A stretch of DNA of 64,000 nt from Oscillospiraceae bacterium (GTDB taxonomy: Bacteria > Bacillota > Clostridia > Oscillospirales > CAG-272): contig SVRP01000004.1 in assembly GCA_015064735.1 (NCBI GenBank), forward strand, positions 138,800 through 202,799, written 5' to 3'. The position numbers and the translations under genes are program-made. Shown here piece by piece: positions 41,798-51,024 of this stretch (position 1 is the stretch's first letter; each line of letters starts with the position of its first letter). Under the pieces are notes generated by a model, which saw only the letters and a list, made by a program, of their open reading frames with translations, made no database searches and was not told the origin of the DNA.

Positions 41798-44323
41798 ATG
41801 AAAAAGATGTTGGTTATCGACGGCAACAGCATACTTAACAGAGCATTCTACGGAATCAAGCTCCTTACCAATAAGGACGGGCTCTATACAAATGCTGTTT
41901 ACGGAATGATAAATATAATACAAAAGCATATCGAGGGTATAAAGCCCGATTACTGCGCGGTTGCCTTCGACCTTAAAGCGCCTACGTTTCGTCATAAGAG
42001 ATATGACGGCTATAAAGCGAACAGAAAGGGTATGCCGGAGGAGCTTGCGGTTCAGCTTCCTTACGCTAAGGAGTGCATGTCTGACATGGGACTTAAGGTC
42101 ATTACATGCGAGGGATACGAGGCGGATGATATTCTTGGAACTCTTTCTGAAAAAATGAGCGATGAGGGTGTTTTCGTATACATTCTTACGGGCGACCGCG
42201 ACTCACTCCAATTAATCGACGATAAGGTTTCTGTGCTTCTTGTAAAAACGAAAGATACTCTTACGGTAGACAGAGCAGAATTTGTAAATATGTACGGGAT
42301 TGAGCCTGATTGCTTTGTTGACGTTAAGGCTCTTATGGGGGATTCGTCGGATAACATTCCGGGTGTACCCGGAATAGGAGAGAAAACGGCTCTGAAGCTC
42401 ATATCCGACTATCATGATATTGACAGACTTTATGAGGAATATGAAAGATCTTCTCTTACAGACGGAGTTAAGAAAAAGCTCTCAGAGGGCAGAGAAAGCG
42501 CGTATCTTTCAAAGGAGCTTGCAACAATTTGCAAAGAAGCGCCAATTGACACTGAGCCTTCAAGCTATGAGTATGCGGGCGTAAATAAAAAAGAGCTTTT
42601 GGGGCTTTTCCTTAAGCTGGATTTTACGGGTCTTATTAAAAGATTTGGACTTGATGAAATTGAATACGAGGAATCTTCTGACCGTTCACAGGAGTGCGAA
42701 TTTTGCGCATGTGCTGTTGATGGTACTTCTGATTTGCAGGGAGATATACTTTTTGTCGGAGTAAATGGGGACATTCTGTCGCTATACGACGGGAAGAATA
42801 TCTACAAGTGTGGCTTGAATGAAATAAGCGCACAGGTAAAAGAAATATTGACTGCAAAAAAGCTTATTTGCTTCGATGTTAAAAATTTATATAAAATTTT
42901 AAAGAAGCAGGGGATTTCATTCATTTCTTGCAACTTTGACTGTATGCTTGCCGCATATGTTCTTGATTCGGGCAGGGGAAATTATTCTCTCGACGATCTT
43001 TTTGTGAGATATATGAATATATCCGTCCCGGAAAATACAGACAAGGCATTGCTTGTTTGCAAACTTTATGCACCTCTTTTGAAGGAAATAGAAGACGGAA
43101 AATTTACCTATTTGCTTAACGAGATAGAAATCCCTCTCGCCTTTGTTCTTGCCGATATGGAGCTTGCGGGTTTTAAGATAGATTGCTCGGGAATTGAAGA
43201 ATACGGCAGAGAGCTTCTTGCAGCGGAAGAGGCTCTGAAGGAAAGAATATACGTTTATGCGGGAGAAAAATTTAATATAGGCTCGCCTAAGCAGCTCGGT
43301 GAGGTTCTTTTTGAGAAAATGGGCTTGCCGAGCTACAGAAAGACGAAAACGGGATATTCTACCGATGCCGAGACGCTCCAGAAGCTGTTGAACAAGCATC
43401 CTATCATTGAGGATATACTTGATTACAGGCAGGTTGCAAAGCTTCGCTCTACCTATGCAGACGGACTTGTAAAGGCGGCTGATACAGACGGCAGAATTCA
43501 CTGTAACCTTAACCAGACGGGAACTGCGACCGGCAGACTTTCTTCTTCTGAGCCAAATCTTCAAAATATCCCGGTGAGGACCGAGCTTGGACGTAAATTC
43601 AGAAAATACTTTGTCCCCGAAAACAGCGACTACGTGCTTATAGATGCGGACTATTCGCAGATAGAGCTCAGGCTGCTTGCTCATATTGCAAATGACGAGA
43701 CTCTCATTAATGCATTCGTTTCGGGAGATGATATTCACGCCATGACTGCTTCAAAGGTGTTTTCTGTGCCGCTTGGTGAGGTTACGCCTGATTTAAGAAA
43801 AAAGGCTAAAGCTGTAAACTTCGGAATCATGTACGGAATCGGTGAGTATTCATTATCGGAGGATCTGGGTATATCCAGAAAAGCCGCAAAGGAGTATATT
43901 GACGGATATTTTGCCAATTTTCCTCAGATAAATGAATATCTTGACGGGATAAAGGATGAGGCTAAGAGAGACGGATTCGTTACAACTGTTTTAGGCAGAA
44001 GAAGATATATACCCGAGCTTGCTTCGTCGAATAAAAATTTACAGCACTTCGGAGAAAGAGTCGCCATGAACAGTCCTATACAAGGTACGGCGGCTGATAT
44101 TATAAAGCTTGCTATGATAAACGTACACCATATGCTTAAGGAGGGCGGATATGATGCAAGACTTGTTATGCAGGTTCATGACGAGCTTATAATCGAAGCA
44201 AATAAAAATTGCGCTGACGAGGTGAAAAAACTTCTTATTGATTGCATGGAAAATGCAGTTTCACTTTCTGTTCCCATGTCTGTCGAGGCGAATGTGGGAG
44301 ACACTTGGTATGATGCCAAGTAA
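41798..44323 (+). CDS. polA: DNA polymerase I
   Basis: An 841-aa DNA polymerase I. The N-terminal 5'-3' exonuclease is complete (VIDGNSILNRAFYGI, DLKAPTFRHKRYDGYKANRK, EGYEADDILGTLS, GDSSDNIPGVPGIGEKTAL). The middle 3'-5' exonuclease-like domain lacks a recognisable DxE metal motif, as in many Firmicutes, so proofreading is probably absent. Polymerase motifs: A DADYSQIELRLLAHIA, B KKAKAVNFGIMYGIGEYSL, C MQVHDELIIEA. The ATG chosen follows CAGGGGGA. The gene ends 183 bp before the hydrogenase operon. Confidence 0.96.
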   Translation: MKKMLVIDGNSILNRAFYGIKLLTNKDGLYTNAVYGMINIIQKHIEGIKPDYCAVAFDLKAPTFRHKRYDGYKANRKGMPEELAVQLPYAKECMSDMGLKVITCEGYEADDILGTLSEKMSDEGVFVYILTGDRDSLQLIDDKVSVLLVKTKDTLTVDRAEFVNMYGIEPDCFVDVKALMGDSSDNIPGVPGIGEKTALKLISDYHDIDRLYEEYERSSLTDGVKKKLSEGRESAYLSKELATICKEAPIDTEPSSYEYAGVNKKELLGLFLKLDFTGLIKRFGLDEIEYEESSDRSQECEFCACAVDGTSDLQGDILFVGVNGDILSLYDGKNIYKCGLNEISAQVKEILTAKKLICFDVKNLYKILKKQGISFISCNFDCMLAAYVLDSGRGNYSLDDLFVRYMNISVPENTDKALLVCKLYAPLLKEIEDGKFTYLLNEIEIPLAFVLADMELAGFKIDCSGIEEYGRELLAAEEALKERIYVYAGEKFNIGSPKQLGEVLFEKMGLPSYRKTKTGYSTDAETLQKLLNKHPIIEDILDYRQVAKLRSTYADGLVKAADTDGRIHCNLNQTGTATGRLSSSEPNLQNIPVRTELGRKFRKYFVPENSDYVLIDADYSQIELRLLAHIANDETLINAFVSGDDIHAMTASKVFSVPLGEVTPDLRKKAKAVNFGIMYGIGEYSLSEDLGISRKAAKEYIDGYFANFPQINEYLDGIKDEAKRDGFVTTVLGRRRYIPELASSNKNLQHFGERVAMNSPIQGTAADIIKLAMINVHHMLKEGGYDARLVMQVHDELIIEANKNCADEVKKLLIDCMENAVSLSVPMSVEANVGDTWYDAK

Positions 44324-44404
44324 TCTTTATCGGATTTTTGAACATTATTTTCAAAAAAATGTTGCATATGTGGATTTTTTTTATAAGAATTTTTCAAAAA
44401 GTCG

Positions 44405-44433
44405 TAGACAATTGACAGCGTTTGTAGTATAAT
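44405..44433 (+). promoter_or_regulatory. Candidate promoter of the hydrogenase operon
   Basis: TAGACA (44405-44410), 17-base spacer, TATAAT (44428-44433), 73 bases before the first ATG. A TTTGTGATAAGAT sequence resembling the extended -10 of other promoters here follows at 44439. No Rex-type palindrome was recognised. Confidence 0.5.
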
Positions 44434-44506
44434 GTAATTTGTGATAAGATGTTAACTCTTATTTTGCGATTTTAGTATCTACTTTTATCTATGCGAGGGA
44501 TAGCGA

Positions 44507-44860
44507 ATGAAAATACAGCAGATAGCAGAACTTCTTGATGCGAAAATACTCTGCGGAGCAGACCGTTTGGACGGTATAGTAAAATCAGCATGCGGTTGCG
44601 ATATGATGAGCGATGTACTTGCTTTTGTAAAGGATCAGGCAGTGCTTCTTACGGGACTTTGCAATCCACAGGTTGTGAGAACGGCGGAAATGATGGATAT
44701 GAAATGCATTGTTTTTGTACGCGGTAAGATGCCACCCGAAAGTGTAGTTGCGTTGGCTGACGATTCCGGTATAGTTGTAATGGCAACCGATGAGAGAATG
44801 TATGTTGCTTGCGGAAAGTTGTATGCTAACGGTCTTGCAGGAGGAGGAACTGAGTCGTAA
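44507..44860 (+). CDS. DRTGG-domain protein (first copy)
   Basis: A 117-aa protein of the DRTGG-like domain type (MKIQQIAELLDAKILCGADR, ACGCDMMSDVLAFVKDQAVLL, then ADDSGIVVMATDERMYVACG). Stand-alone copies recur beside [FeFe] hydrogenase and anti-sigma-like ATPase genes in Clostridia; the domain is also found in phosphotransacetylase and may bind a ligand. It starts the operon and overlaps the HATPase gene by one base. No catalytic residues are apparent. Confidence 0.75.
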   Translation: MKIQQIAELLDAKILCGADRLDGIVKSACGCDMMSDVLAFVKDQAVLLTGLCNPQVVRTAEMMDMKCIVFVRGKMPPESVVALADDSGIVVMATDERMYVACGKLYANGLAGGGTES

Positions 44861-45279
44861 TGGATAAGGTGAATTTTCATTTTGAAATAGACGGAGATAA
44901 TTTTACCTCTGCCGGAGAGGCTTCCGTTCGGATAAAAAAACTTCTTCGTGAAATGGGGTTTAATCCGGAGGTCATACGTAGAGTATCGGTTGCAATGTAC
45001 GAGGGCGAAATAAACATGGTAATACATGCAAACGGCGGAACTGCTGATGTAGATGTCTACGTTGACAGAATAGAAATTACACTTGCTGACTGCGGTCCCG
45101 GAATTTCCAATATTGAGCTTGCAATGCAAGAGGGGTATTCCACTGCTCCCGACAATATCCGTTCTCTCGGATTTGGAGCCGGAATGGGATTACCTAATAT
45201 GAAGCGTTATACAGATGACATGAGAATTGAATCAGAGGTAGGAAAGGGAACTACCGTTTATATGACGGTAAATGTCTGA
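44860..45279 (+). CDS. Anti-sigma-factor-type ATP-binding protein (HATPase, RsbW-like)
   Basis: A 139-aa GHKL ATPase domain resembling RsbW/SpoIIAB. Motifs: VSVAMYEGEINMVIHANGGT (N box), ITLADCGPGISNIELAMQEG (G1) and LGFGAGMGLPNMKRYTDD (G2 with lid). There is no histidine phosphoacceptor. It may phosphorylate or sequester a partner protein. Positioned after a DRTGG protein and before a sensor-type hydrogenase, it probably forms part of a signalling module that reports hydrogen or redox state. Partner unknown. Confidence 0.85.
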   Translation: MDKVNFHFEIDGDNFTSAGEASVRIKKLLREMGFNPEVIRRVSVAMYEGEINMVIHANGGTADVDVYVDRIEITLADCGPGISNIELAMQEGYSTAPDNIRSLGFGAGMGLPNMKRYTDDMRIESEVGKGTTVYMTVNV

Positions 45280-45303
45280 TATTACCTCAGAAAAGAGGTT
45301 GCT

Positions 45304-46563
45304 ATGTCTATAAATAAGCATTCCGTAACTCTTGATCTGGAAAGGTGCAAGGGGTGTACAAACTGCATAAAAAGATGCCCGACAGAGGCGATACGGGTAA
45401 GAGACGGTCATGCGATCATTCTCGAAGACAGATGTATTGACTGCGGAGAGTGTATTCGCGTATGCCCGTATCAGGCAAAAAAAGCTACATACGACAAATT
45501 TGAAAGCTTTGCCGATTATAAATATAAGATTGCGCTGCCCGCACCTGCTCTTTACGGACAGTTTGAAGATCTTGATGACGTTGATTACGTTCTTACCGCT
45601 CTCATTGAGTGTGGGTTTGATGCTGTTTTTGAAGTGTCAAAGGCAGCTGAAATAATAACCGAATATACCCGCAGATATATGAAAATGAACAACATACCCA
45701 AGCCTGTGATCAGTTCCGCATGCCCTGCAATGGTAAGGCTTATTACATTGAGATTTCCTTATTTGAAGGAGAATCTTATGCCGATTATGCCTCCAATTGA
45801 GTATGCCGCAAGACTTGCAAGACAGCAGGCACTTGAGACCCATCCTCAGCTTAATGACGATGATATATGCGTTCTGTTTATTTCTCCTTGTCCGGCTAAG
45901 GTAAGCTACGTAAGAAATCCCATTGGCGTTGAAAAGAGCGCGGTAACAGGTGTTGTTTCGGTAAATGATTTTTATTTTAAAATAAGATCTAAGCTTAAGG
46001 ATATAAAAAACCCCATGCCGTTGTCTCAGACGGGAATTATCGGCTTGAATTGGGCAGGCTCCGGTGGAGAAGCTACGTCTTTGCTTTCTGAGAAATATCT
46101 TGCAGCCGACGGTGTTGAAAATTGCATAAAGGTTTTGGATGAAATCGAAAACGGAACTCTGCATAATCTTGAGTTTGTTGAGCTGAATGCTTGTATTGGC
46201 GGATGCGTAGGCGGAACACTCAACGTAGAAAACCCCTTTATTGCCAAGGCGCGCATCAGATCATTGCGCAAGTATCTGCCGATTTCGAGAAACAGAATGC
46301 GTGATGATTCCGGATTGTGTGATGAGGTTTTGTGGACAAAGCCTATCGAAAACGAATCCTATGAAAGTCTTTCTGAGGACAGATTAACGGCAATTGCAAA
46401 AATGTCTCAGATTGAACAGATATATAAGGAGCTCCCTCATCTTGATTGCGGTTCATGCGGCGCACCAAACTGCCACGCGTTGGCGGAGGACATTATCAAG
46501 GGGGATGCGAAAATAACCGACTGTCTTATAACCTTGAGAGATCGGAGAGATAAACAAAAATAA
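45304..46563 (+). CDS. Sensor-like [FeFe]-hydrogenase homologue (group D type)
   Basis: A 419-aa protein with an N-terminal 2[4Fe-4S] ferredoxin domain (CKGCTNCIKRCPTEAI and CIDCGECIRVCPYQA), a [FeFe]-hydrogenase large-subunit domain and a C-terminal [4Fe-4S] motif (CGSCGAPNCHALAED...C). The H-cluster cysteines are retained in variant motifs: SSACPAMVR for TSCCPxW, ISPCPAKVSY for MPCxxK, and NACIGGCVGG for the last motif. The departure from catalytic consensus and the neighbours (HATPase, DRTGG, PHP) fit the putative sensory group D. It probably senses hydrogen or redox state and signals to the HATPase. That role is inference. Confidence 0.8.
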   Translation: MSINKHSVTLDLERCKGCTNCIKRCPTEAIRVRDGHAIILEDRCIDCGECIRVCPYQAKKATYDKFESFADYKYKIALPAPALYGQFEDLDDVDYVLTALIECGFDAVFEVSKAAEIITEYTRRYMKMNNIPKPVISSACPAMVRLITLRFPYLKENLMPIMPPIEYAARLARQQALETHPQLNDDDICVLFISPCPAKVSYVRNPIGVEKSAVTGVVSVNDFYFKIRSKLKDIKNPMPLSQTGIIGLNWAGSGGEATSLLSEKYLAADGVENCIKVLDEIENGTLHNLEFVELNACIGGCVGGTLNVENPFIAKARIRSLRKYLPISRNRMRDDSGLCDEVLWTKPIENESYESLSEDRLTAIAKMSQIEQIYKELPHLDCGSCGAPNCHALAEDIIKGDAKITDCLITLRDRRDKQK

Positions 46564-46584
46564 CGAGGGTTGGAGGCGTAATAT

Positions 46585-46911
46585 ATGACTGTTGAGAGAT
46601 TTGCCGAGAAATTTGGATATGAAGCATTATGTATGCCTGACCCGGACAGAGAAATAGAGAACGGATATGCGGGAGATCTTTTGAGTTGGGTTATGGGAAG
46701 ACTTCAAGAGGGAAGCGCTTGGGTTACTATAATGTCCAACATAAACATTGTGGCGGTTGCATCTCTTGCTGATCCTGCATGCATTATTCTTTCCGAGGGA
46801 GTTGATCCTGATGACGGAGTTGTAATGCGAGCTCAATCACAAGGGATCAACATACTGAGAACACAAAAAGCAACCTTTGCTACGTGTTCGGATATATACT
46901 CTGTTTTATGA
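46585..46911 (+). CDS. DRTGG-domain protein (second copy)
   Basis: A 108-aa DRTGG-like protein: MTVERFAEKFGYEALCMPDP, WVTIMSNINIVAVASLADP and DDGVVMRAQSQGINILRTQK. It is shorter than and clearly diverged from the copy at the start of the operon. It overlaps the PHP gene by four bases (ATGA). Function unknown; ligand binding in the signalling module is plausible. Confidence 0.72.
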   Translation: MTVERFAEKFGYEALCMPDPDREIENGYAGDLLSWVMGRLQEGSAWVTIMSNINIVAVASLADPACIILSEGVDPDDGVVMRAQSQGINILRTQKATFATCSDIYSVL

Positions 46912-47642
46912 CAAAGTATTTTTACGATTTACATATTCACTCTTGCCTGTCTCCATGTGCGGACGATGATATGACTCCAAACAATATAGCAGGAATGTCT
47001 GCTATAAAGGGGTTGAATATTATCGCTCTTACCGATCATAACTCCTGCAAAAACTGTCCTGCTTTTTTTGAAGCGTGCCGTAGTCAGGGACTGATTCCGA
47101 TAGCGGGAATGGAGCTATCAACCGCGGAAGATATCCATCTGGTTTGTCTGTTTCCCGAATTGGATGATGCTATGAGCTTTGACAAGGAAATAGAAGAACA
47201 TTTGGCAAACATAGAAAACAGACCGGATATCTTTGGAAATCAGCTTATACTTGACGGAGATGATGAGAAGATCGGCGAGGAAAAGCGTCTGCTTATATCC
47301 GCAACTGATCTGTGGCTGTCGGATGCGTTGGAGTTGGTTCGGAGGCATAATGGGTATGTTCATCCCGCGCATATAAACAGGGAATCTAACGGTATTGTTG
47401 CAATACTTGGAGATATACCGGAGGAATACGGATTTCGTTGTTATGAATTTAACGGAAAAGACGATGTTCCTGAATATAAAGATAGGTTTAGATTTATATC
47501 CGATGAAAAAATTCTGATTTGCTCGGATGCTCACCATTTGTGGGATATAAATGAAGCAGAAAATTGTTTACTTATTGACGATGAACCTTACAGCTCATCG
47601 CTTGTTAGACGCAGATTTTTTGAACACCTGGAACAGATGTAG
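46908..47642 (+). CDS. PHP-domain metal-dependent phosphoesterase
   Basis: A 244-aa PHP protein: YFYDLHIHSCLSPCADDDM, IALTDHNSCKNCPAF, then GMELSTAEDIHLVCLFPE, HPAHINRES and a late ICSDAHHLWD provide the metal-binding His and Asp residues. It is in the group annotated as PHP phosphoesterases near hydrogenase genes; the substrate (nucleotide or histidinol-phosphate-like) is unknown. Translation starts at the ATGA overlap with the previous gene; an earlier in-frame ATG inside that gene has no better site. Confidence 0.82.
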   Translation: MTKYFYDLHIHSCLSPCADDDMTPNNIAGMSAIKGLNIIALTDHNSCKNCPAFFEACRSQGLIPIAGMELSTAEDIHLVCLFPELDDAMSFDKEIEEHLANIENRPDIFGNQLILDGDDEKIGEEKRLLISATDLWLSDALELVRRHNGYVHPAHINRESNGIVAILGDIPEEYGFRCYEFNGKDDVPEYKDRFRFISDEKILICSDAHHLWDINEAENCLLIDDEPYSSSLVRRRFFEHLEQM

Positions 47643-47708
47643 AAAAATTATTTAGATTTAAACAAATATTAAAATATTAAATAAAAAGAAAACGGAGGAA
47701 TTTTTCTA

Positions 47709-48203
47709 ATGAAAAAGAATTTGACCACAGTAATGTTTCGTGGTACAAAAGCTCAGGAAGAACAGCTTGACGCTGTAATTGAGCAGCACAAGGGTATGCC
47801 CGGCGCGCTCATGCCTGTCCTTCAAAAGGCTCAGGATATCTACGGATATCTTCCTTACGAGGTTCAGCGCATGGTTGCATTGAAGATGGGTGTTCCCATG
47901 GAAGAGGTCTACGGTGTAAGTACGTTCTATTCACAGTTCGTTCTTAACCCCAAGGGTGAGGTTGCTATAGCGGTCTGCCTTGGTACGGCTTGTTACGTAA
48001 AGGGAAGCGGTGAGATACTCGACAAAATCACTCAGATTCTCGGATTGCCCGCAGGTTCTACTACTCCTGACGGAAAGTACTCGCTTGAAGCAACGAGATG
48101 TATCGGTGCGTGCGGTCTTGCTCCCGTTCTCACAATAAACAATGAGGTTTACGGAAGACTTGTTCCTTCAGATATGGAAGGTATACTTGAAAAGTATAAA
48201 TAA
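47709..48203 (+). CDS. hydC: NuoE-like subunit of NAD-linked [FeFe] hydrogenase (HydC/HndA)
   Basis: A 164-aa thioredoxin-like [2Fe-2S] ferredoxin subunit (24-kDa/NuoE family). Ligand cysteines: CLGTACYVKGS and ATRCIGACGLAPVLTIN. KAQDIYGYLPYEVQRMVALK and GVSTFYSQFVLNPKG are family-typical. In trimeric or tetrameric electron-bifurcating hydrogenases it links NADH oxidation at NuoF to the H-cluster subunit. It starts with GGAGG about ten bases before the ATG, 66 bp after the PHP gene. Confidence 0.92.
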   Translation: MKKNLTTVMFRGTKAQEEQLDAVIEQHKGMPGALMPVLQKAQDIYGYLPYEVQRMVALKMGVPMEEVYGVSTFYSQFVLNPKGEVAIAVCLGTACYVKGSGEILDKITQILGLPAGSTTPDGKYSLEATRCIGACGLAPVLTINNEVYGRLVPSDMEGILEKYK

Positions 48204-48208
48204 GTCTC

Positions 48209-48754
48209 ATGAAAGAATTATCTCTTAATATTCTTGATGTTGCAAAAAACTCAGTAAGAGCCGGAGCATCGCTTATAGGAATTCGTCTTGTTACAGACAG
48301 TAATGGGATATTGACTATAACTATATCGGATAATGGTTGCGGAATGAGTGAGGAGACCGTCAAATCGGTTACTGATCCTTTCTTTACCACAAGAACTACT
48401 CGCAAAGTGGGACTTGGTTTACCCCTTTTAAAGATGGCTGCAGAACAAACAGGCGGTTCGTTGAGCCTTTCCTCGTCAACCGAGGAAGGGAAAAGCGGAA
48501 CAATTCTTACGGCTGTTTTTGATACAAAAAGTATCGACTGTATGCCTATGGGAGATATAGTTTCTACGGTTTGTATTCTGATCGCGGGCAGTCCCGATAT
48601 AGACTTTGAGTTTTCGGATGTCTCTCCGAAAAGAGAAGTAGAACTTAAGACTATTGCGCTTCGTGAGGTTTTGGGCGATGTTTCCTTGGCAGAACCTGAG
48701 GTTCAGCAATGGATGACGGAATATTTAAAAGATCAATACTCGGAAGAAAAATAA
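48209..48754 (+). CDS. ATP-binding (histidine-kinase-like ATPase) protein
   Basis: A 181-aa GHKL ATPase protein: LSLNILDVAKNSVRAGASL (N box), ITISDNGCGMSEETVKSV (G1), DPFFTTRTTRKVGLGLPLL (F and G2 boxes) and GTILTAVFDTKSID. No dimerisation/phosphoacceptor domain is present. This second ATPase lies between two hydrogenase subunit genes, 5 bp after hydC. It is a standard companion of such operons in Clostridia. Possible targets are the sensor hydrogenase or a sigma/anti-sigma partner elsewhere; none is visible here. Confidence 0.85.
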   Translation: MKELSLNILDVAKNSVRAGASLIGIRLVTDSNGILTITISDNGCGMSEETVKSVTDPFFTTRTTRKVGLGLPLLKMAAEQTGGSLSLSSSTEEGKSGTILTAVFDTKSIDCMPMGDIVSTVCILIAGSPDIDFEFSDVSPKREVELKTIALREVLGDVSLAEPEVQQWMTEYLKDQYSEEK

Positions 48755-48781
48755 AAACATATAAAACGGAGGAATAAGATT

Positions 48782-49156
48782 ATGAAGAGTTTGGCTGAAC
48801 TTGCTGCAATCAGAGAAAAGATGCAGAGTAAGGTCATAATCCGTGAGGGTCAGGCAGCAACGAGAGTCGTTGTTGGAATGGCTACCTGCGGAATTGCGGC
48901 AGGCGCAAGACCTGTTCTCAATGCGTTTGTTGATGGCATAAACAAAGAGGGACTTACAGAAAAGGTAACCATAACCCAGACCGGTTGTATCGGTATCTGT
49001 CAGTACGAGCCCGTAGTTGAGGTTTACGAGGAAGGTAAGGAAAAGGTAACCTACGTTAAGCTTGATGCTGCAAAGGCAAATGAAATAGTTGAAAAGCACC
49101 TTAAGGGCGGAAAGGTCGTTACTGAGTATACGATCGGCGCTTATAAGAGCTTATAA
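48782..49156 (+). CDS. hndB: (2Fe-2S) ferredoxin-domain hydrogenase subunit (HndB-like)
   Basis: A 124-aa thioredoxin-like [2Fe-2S] subunit: VVVGMATCGIAAGARPVLNA and TQTGCIGICQYEPVVEVYEE hold the four cysteines. It is the fourth, small subunit seen in tetrameric NADH/NADP-linked [FeFe] hydrogenases such as HndABCD. It probably relays electrons between the NuoE and NuoF subunits. GGAGG lies ten bases upstream of the ATG. Distance to nuoF is 32 bp. Confidence 0.9.
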   Translation: MKSLAELAAIREKMQSKVIIREGQAATRVVVGMATCGIAAGARPVLNAFVDGINKEGLTEKVTITQTGCIGICQYEPVVEVYEEGKEKVTYVKLDAAKANEIVEKHLKGGKVVTEYTIGAYKSL

Positions 49157-49188
49157 TAATTTGATTTTAACAAAGAAAGGAAAAAGAT

Positions 49189-51006
49189 ATGTTTAGATCA
49201 CATGTTTTGATTTGTGGCGGTACAGGCTGTACTTCTTCCGGAAGTGTTAAAATCATGGAAGCAATGAACGCCGAAGTCGCTGCTATGGGACTTGCTGATG
49301 AAGTAAAGGTAGTTGGTACCGGATGCTTTGGTCTTTGCGCACTTGGTCCTATTATGATCGTTTATCCCGAAGGAACCTTTTACAGCAACGTAAAAATTGA
49401 GGACGTTCACGAGATAGTTGAAGAACACCTTCTTAAGGGTCGTCCTGTTGAAAGACTCGTATATCACGAGGAGAAATCCGAGGATGTAACTAAGGCTATG
49501 TCGCTTTCCGAGACTGCTTTCTATAAAAAGCAGAAGAGAGTTGCGCTTCGTAACTGCGGTGTTATCAACCCCGAAAACATCGATGAATACATAGCAATGG
49601 ACGGTTATCGTGCTCTCGGTAAGGTCCTTACCGAAATGACACCCGATGAGGTTATACAGACAATTCTTGATTCCGGTCTTCGCGGACGCGGAGGCGGCGG
49701 ATTCCCCACAGGTCTTAAGTGGAAGTTTGCTTCGGGCAACCGCGGAAACGTAAAGAAGTACGTTGCATGTAATGCCGACGAGGGAGACCCCGGAGCATTC
49801 ATGGACCGTTCTATTCTTGAGGGAGACCCCCACGCTGTTCTTGAGGCAATGGCAATAGCGGGTTATGCTATCGGCGCTGATGAAGGATATATTTACGTTC
49901 GTGCAGAGTATCCTATCGCAATTCACAGACTTGAGGTTGCTATCAACCAGGCTCGTGAGTACGGTCTCCTTGGAGAGGATATTTTCGGTACAGGCTTTAA
50001 CTTCGATATTAAGCTCCGCTTCGGTGCAGGCGCATTTGTATGTGGAGAAGAGACCGCTCTTATGACCTCTATCGAGGGTAACAGAGGTGAGCCTCGTCCC
50101 CGTCCTCCTTTCCCTGCAGTAAAGGGACTTTTCGGACAGCCTACTATTCTCAATAACGTAGAAACCTATGCAAATATTTGTCAGATAATCCTTAACGGTC
50201 CCGAATGGTTTAGCTCTATGGGTACTGAGAAGTCAAAGGGAACCAAGGTGTTCGCTCTTGGAGGTAAGATTGTAAATACCGGTCTTGTTGAAGTTCCTAT
50301 GGGAACTACTCTCCGTGAGGTTATTGAGGAAATCGGTGGAGGTATCCCCGGCGGTAAGAAGTTTAAGGCTGCTCAGACCGGAGGACCTTCCGGCGGATGT
50401 ATTCCCGCATCTCTTATCGACACTCCCATTGATTACGATAACCTTATAGCAATCGGCTCTATGATGGGTTCTGGCGGACTTATCGTTATGGATGAAAACA
50501 CATGTATGGTAGACCTTGCCAGATTCTTCCTTGACTTTACTGTTGATGAATCCTGCGGTAAGTGTACTCCTTGCCGTATAGGTACAAGAAGACTTCTTGA
50601 GATCCTTGATAAGATTATTGCCGGAAACGGTGAGCTTGAAGACCTCGACAGACTTGAGGAGCTTGCAAATTACATAAAGAGCGCATCTCTCTGCGGACTT
50701 GGACAGACTGCTCCTAACCCTGTTCTTTCTACGCTTCGTTACTTCAGAGACGAGTATGTTGCTCATATAGTTGACAAGAAGTGTCCTGCCGGTGTATGTA
50801 AGAGCTTGCTTCAGTTCAAGATTGACGCTGATAAGTGTATTGGATGCGGAATGTGCGCAAAGAACTGTCCTGCTGATGCTATTACCAGAACAGATTATAT
50901 TGCACCCGGACACAAGCTCGCTTCCTTTGCAATTGATCCTAAGAAGTGTGTTAAGTGCGGCGCTTGTATGGAAAAGTGTAAGCCCCACGCAATTTACAAG
51001 GACTAA
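49189..51006 (+). CDS. hydB: NADH-binding NuoF-like hydrogenase subunit (HydB/HndC)
   Basis: A 605-aa flavoprotein subunit. An N-terminal [2Fe-2S] domain (LICGGTGCTSSGSVKIME, GCFGLCALGPIMIVYP) precedes the NuoF core: SGLRGRGGGGFPTGLKWKFA for NADH, VACNADEGDPGAFMDRSILE for FMN, and the [4Fe-4S] motif ESCGKCTPCRIGTRRLLEI. Two C-terminal [4Fe-4S] clusters follow (CIGCGMCAKNCPADAI, CVKCGACMEKCKPHAI). This is the standard HydB/HndC design. It oxidises or reduces NAD(P)(H) and exchanges electrons with ferredoxin, the site of flavin-based bifurcation in characterised enzymes. Confidence 0.95.
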   Translation: MFRSHVLICGGTGCTSSGSVKIMEAMNAEVAAMGLADEVKVVGTGCFGLCALGPIMIVYPEGTFYSNVKIEDVHEIVEEHLLKGRPVERLVYHEEKSEDVTKAMSLSETAFYKKQKRVALRNCGVINPENIDEYIAMDGYRALGKVLTEMTPDEVIQTILDSGLRGRGGGGFPTGLKWKFASGNRGNVKKYVACNADEGDPGAFMDRSILEGDPHAVLEAMAIAGYAIGADEGYIYVRAEYPIAIHRLEVAINQAREYGLLGEDIFGTGFNFDIKLRFGAGAFVCGEETALMTSIEGNRGEPRPRPPFPAVKGLFGQPTILNNVETYANICQIILNGPEWFSSMGTEKSKGTKVFALGGKIVNTGLVEVPMGTTLREVIEEIGGGIPGGKKFKAAQTGGPSGGCIPASLIDTPIDYDNLIAIGSMMGSGGLIVMDENTCMVDLARFFLDFTVDESCGKCTPCRIGTRRLLEILDKIIAGNGELEDLDRLEELANYIKSASLCGLGQTAPNPVLSTLRYFRDEYVAHIVDKKCPAGVCKSLLQFKIDADKCIGCGMCAKNCPADAITRTDYIAPGHKLASFAIDPKKCVKCGACMEKCKPHAIYKD

Positions 51007-51024
51007 GAAAGGAGACTTGTGGAT

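Noticed and set aside
44324-44404. Rho-independent terminator after polA
   Set aside because: Only a weak AACATT/AATGTT pairing and scattered T-runs are present; no convincing GC-containing stem.
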